Part shown: positions 34,041 through 36,431 of the stretch, piece after piece | Layout: every line of letters starts with the position of its first letter | How positions within the stretch are numbered: position 1 is the stretch's first letter | NCBI GenBank assembly: GCA_964590495.1 | Contig: CAZPWQ010000020.1 | Coordinates: forward strand, 1-36,431 | Direction of reading: 5' to 3' | Length of the DNA: 36,431 bases | DNA from: CAZPWQ01 sp964590495 | Lineage (GTDB): Bacteria > Bacteroidota > Rhodothermia > Balneolales > Balneolaceae | Position numbers and translations under genes: made by a program | The notes under the pieces: generated by a model | What the model was told of the DNA's origin: nothing | The model's input: the letters and a program-made list of their open reading frames with translations, nothing else | Database searches by the model: none

Positions 34041-34895
34041 TTATCCCAGGTATGCCCGAAGTGCGGCGCTGCGGTTGTGGTGACGCAGCTTACGCAGGGC
34101 TTTTTCCTTGATCTGACGGACTCGCTCGCGGGTCAGGTCAAACCGTTCACCAATTTCTTCCAGTGTTAGGGAATGCTCGCGTCCGATGCCAAAATACAAG
34201 CGAATAACTTCCGCTTCGCGGCTGGTCAGCTTGGAAAGTGCACGTTCAATTTCAACCTTGAGCGATTCACCCATCAGGTCGGTATCGGGATCGGGAATCT
34301 CTTCGTTCTCCAATACATCCAACAACCTGTTGTCTTCACCCTGGGCAAACGGTGCGTCTACCGACAGGTGTCGACCTGAAATTTTGAGCGTATCCGCTAC
34401 TTCGGAAACCGTCATATCCAGACTTTCGGCAAGTTCAGCGGCCGATGGAACACGTTCATACTCCTGTTCAAGCTTTGAGAGTTCTTTTCCAATCTTGTTA
34501 AGTGCTCCAACCCGGTTAAGCGGCAAACGCACAATACGACTTTGTTCGGCAAGTGCCTGTAAGATAGATTGACGAATCCACCAAACGGCATAAGAAATAA
34601 ATTTAAATCCCCGTGTTTCGTCGAATCGTTTGGCCGCCTTGATCAATCCCAGATTACCTTCATTAATAAGATCACCTAAAGATAAACCCTGATTTTGATA
34701 CTGTTTTGCCACTGAAACAACAAAACGCAGGTTTGCTTTTGTTAAATCTTCAAGAGCTTTTTGACTCCCCTTTTGTATCTCTTTTGCAAGTCTTACCTCG
34801 TCTTCGGGGGTAATAAGCTTTTCTTTTCCTATTTCCTGTAAGTAGCGGTCAAGTGATTCTGATTCTCGAGTTGAAATACCTGAACTTCTAGCCAC
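34041..34895 (-). CDS. rpoD: Primary sigma factor RpoD (short Bacteroidota-type sigma-70)
   Basis: 284-aa housekeeping sigma factor. Region 1.2 starts ESESLDRYLQEIGKEKLITP. Region 2 contains NLRFVVSVAKQYQNQGLSLG and GFKFISYAVWWIRQSI (2.3-2.4). Region 3 follows (RIVRLPLNRVG), and region 4.2 is LTLEEIGERFDLTRERVRQI. Region 1.1 and the non-conserved insert of proteobacterial RpoD are absent, the usual state in Bacteroidota-like bacteria, where the factor reads -33/-7 promoters. The only start in the right place is GTG at 34893-34895, since the frame closes upstream at a TAA and holds no ATG. A clear terminator follows. Single gene with a 500-base spacer upstream. Confidence 0.95.
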   Translation of the reverse strand: MARSSGISTRESESLDRYLQEIGKEKLITPEDEVRLAKEIQKGSQKALEDLTKANLRFVVSVAKQYQNQGLSLGDLINEGNLGLIKAAKRFDETRGFKFISYAVWWIRQSILQALAEQSRIVRLPLNRVGALNKIGKELSKLEQEYERVPSAAELAESLDMTVSEVADTLKISGRHLSVDAPFAQGEDNRLLDVLENEEIPDPDTDLMGESLKVEIERALSKLTSREAEVIRLYFGIGREHSLTLEEIGERFDLTRERVRQIKEKALRKLRHHNRSAALRAYLG

Positions 34896-35399
34896 GGCAA
34901 TTGCTGGGTTAAGTTAAAATTTTAAATATTTTTGAGCGATGACCATATAATCCTAATCATCAGTTTCTTTATCGGGATAGATAACGACTATCAGATCGAA
35001 TTATTTTCAATCTCTCAATATAAGAGATTTTTTAGCAAAACTGAACCCCCTATTTCTTTTGTACTGAAAGCCTTTAACCGAATATCTCCGGTATTGTTTC
35101 ACTACCCGTTTCAATTGAAGAGTCATTAAATCTGATTTAGGTTATCATGCTGCTTCCGGGAAATTCAGGGATCGAGCCGGTGACCATATTTTTGATCTGT
35201 ATCTATCAAGTTCACAAAGACAAAACTGTTTTTTTGCTGCCGACATCAAGCTGAGCAGTTGAGTTATTCCTTCGGCATTGCTTTTAGTTCGACGAAATCG
35301 CGTAAACAATCGTTCCGAAAAAAGGTCTACAATTTTTTCCTATTGAGTAGGTTTTGATCCCATTATTGTACAATTGACTGATGAGGAATTCCCCATTCG
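34896..35399. other. Spacer of 504 bases upstream of rpoD
   Basis: It must hold the rpoD promoter, but no clear -33/-7 pair was found. On the minus strand, 35145-35339 is open for 64 codons (EKIVDLFSERLFTRF... ending LNFPEAA) without a proper start codon. It could be the tail of a lost gene or chance. The dyad TCTCTCAATATAAGAGA around 35011-35027 is AT-rich and weak. Confidence 0.5.
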
Positions 35400-36431
35400 T
35401 TAACCGGCCTCTTCCTTTTTCGATGTTAAAGCTTGCGAGAGGGCTGATTTGGCATTGGTTAGTACCTGATAGGAATCTGCATAATCGGCTTCCAGCTTGG
35501 TAAAACCGACCTTAACTCCTGTTTCCACCCGTGTTCCATTTGAAAGTTCAAATGGCTGCGAAAATTTCTGTTTCAAAGCTTTCGTCCACTGTTCGACTGC
35601 ACTGTTGTCGCTATGTTGAATCACAAAACTGTATACATAATCTGAATGGAAACCGAGGATACCAGGGAACCCAAACCGGTTCGGGTTAAAAGCGGAAACC
35701 AAATTTTGCTGCATCACTTTCAGTTCCTCCAACCGTAACTTTGTACGCAGTTCCGGGAGATTGGAAAGGGTAACAAGACCGAACCAGGTATTATATTTTG
35801 AATTTTGTTTTTTAATGCTGGAAAGTTCCATATCTACGACCCGCTCCCATAAATCCCTTAAAAAAGCACCATACTCATTAGTGAAGATAGGTTCGTCAAC
35901 TTCAATATTTGGTTCATTGGATATTATGTTTAATCCAGCAAGCCGTACCAGGTTTATCAGCTTGTGTTTTGTTGATTCTTTGAATATCAGGGGATTACTA
36001 TCATAAACCAGGACTACCCCCTGCCTGCGGTCTTTCATCATAAGAGGTATGGCTAAGGTGGCTCCCTCCGAATTAAACTCTCTGGGTGACAACCGTTTGG
36101 GATTATTATTGAAATGAATGGCAAACTCCGGTTCACCTTTTTGCAGGGCTTCTTCTGCCAGTGTTCGCTGCTCCATCTGCATTCCAACCGGCGGAGCAAT
36201 TGCAGCACCATCGGTATTAATTACATTACACCATGAGTCCATTCCCTGAGCTATAAAAGAAACACCCCCCTGATGTAGATATGATTGCATCAGGTTCAGC
36301 ATTTTTTCAATCATCTCTGTCTTATGACAACGGACATTAAGAGACGTAACCTGTTGTTCATATTTATTCCATTCATCCTGCTGTTCATAAAGATCGCTGA
36401 TTTCAAGATAGGTATTCAATACATTTCCCAG
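35400..36431 (-). CDS. GAF plus degenerate GGDEF-like protein, 5' end outside the window
   Basis: At least 343 residues; the frame runs open through the right edge, and the first Met-like codon in view is a TTG at 36417-36419, so the real start is probably outside. The part in view begins with a short helical stretch (EISDLYEQQDEWNKYEQQV). A GAF-like domain follows (about 35-180), with the usual AIPLMMKDRRQGVVLVYDSN strand pair. The last 130 residues (FGLVTLSNLPELRTKLRLEE to the NAKSALSQALTSK helix) have the outline of a GGDEF domain, ending GVKVGFTKLEADYADSYQVL. The GG(D/E)EF catalytic loop is missing, so it would be inactive, perhaps a binding or dimer module. Function unknown. Confidence 0.6.
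   Translation of the reverse strand: MGNVLNTYLEISDLYEQQDEWNKYEQQVTSLNVRCHKTEMIEKMLNLMQSYLHQGGVSFIAQGMDSWCNVINTDGAAIAPPVGMQMEQRTLAEEALQKGEPEFAIHFNNNPKRLSPREFNSEGATLAIPLMMKDRRQGVVLVYDSNPLIFKESTKHKLINLVRLAGLNIISNEPNIEVDEPIFTNEYGAFLRDLWERVVDMELSSIKKQNSKYNTWFGLVTLSNLPELRTKLRLEELKVMQQNLVSAFNPNRFGFPGILGFHSDYVYSFVIQHSDNSAVEQWTKALKQKFSQPFELSNGTRVETGVKVGFTKLEADYADSYQVLTNAKSALSQALTSKKEEAG

Overview
The window looks like a chromosomal stretch from the Bacteroidota/Balneolota side of the tree. A halotolerant member of Balneolota (Balneolales) is my best guess, by inference only. Reasons: a short primary sigma factor without region 1.1, mostly weak or absent Shine-Dalgarno sequences, a CBM9/DUF5916 outer-membrane protein, a four-helix-bundle (23S-IVP family) gene, a two-component kinase with a sensor propeller, and intergenic spaces crowded with short palindromic repeats. 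No rRNA, tRNA, CRISPR array or complete transposase was seen. A run of 100 N at 16235-16334 is an assembly gap.

Layout. 1-241 is a cluster of REP-like hairpins. 372-4552 holds divergent genes for a Na+/phosphate symporter with a PhoU-like tail (-) and a lipoprotein M3 dipeptidyl carboxypeptidase (+). 5211-6807 pairs a 52-residue YqaE/Pmp3 membrane peptide with a BON-MscS mechanosensitive channel. 7114-8592 (-) is an alpha/beta-hydrolase. 8803-11374 (+) carries a small YdeI/OmdA-like protein, a stand-alone Smr domain and a membrane-anchored MutS-like ATPase. A four-helix-bundle gene bracketed by inverted repeats follows, then an eroded gene remnant. 12221-19174 (+) carries a DUF5916 outer-membrane protein, a PLP-dependent threonine/serine dehydratase, a SIMPL-domain protein and CstA. 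19305-24522 has a PIG-L deacetylase and a TesA-like esterase (both -), the latter divergent from a YbbA/YbbP-type ABC transporter. 25027-27154 (+) encodes CorA and a tandem universal stress protein.

27273-33860 (-) may form one functional block. A 14-blade propeller histidine kinase is followed by its NarL-type response regulator, an unusual Tyr/His-rich then Ser/Arg-rich lipoprotein, and a FadL/OmpP1-like outer-membrane protein, all in the same direction. This is the most likely place for an undescribed envelope-sensing or surface system. 34041-34895 (-) is the primary sigma factor RpoD with a clear terminator, and the window ends inside a GAF plus degenerate-GGDEF protein.

The second theme is intergenic structure. 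At least six repeat families recur at different loci: REP-like hairpins, an ATTCCGAC-type dispersed repeat, CCGTCGGA hairpins, 9-nt-period inverted arms, degenerate 7-nt tandem arrays, and a nested GTAC-core palindrome. They sit almost only between genes.
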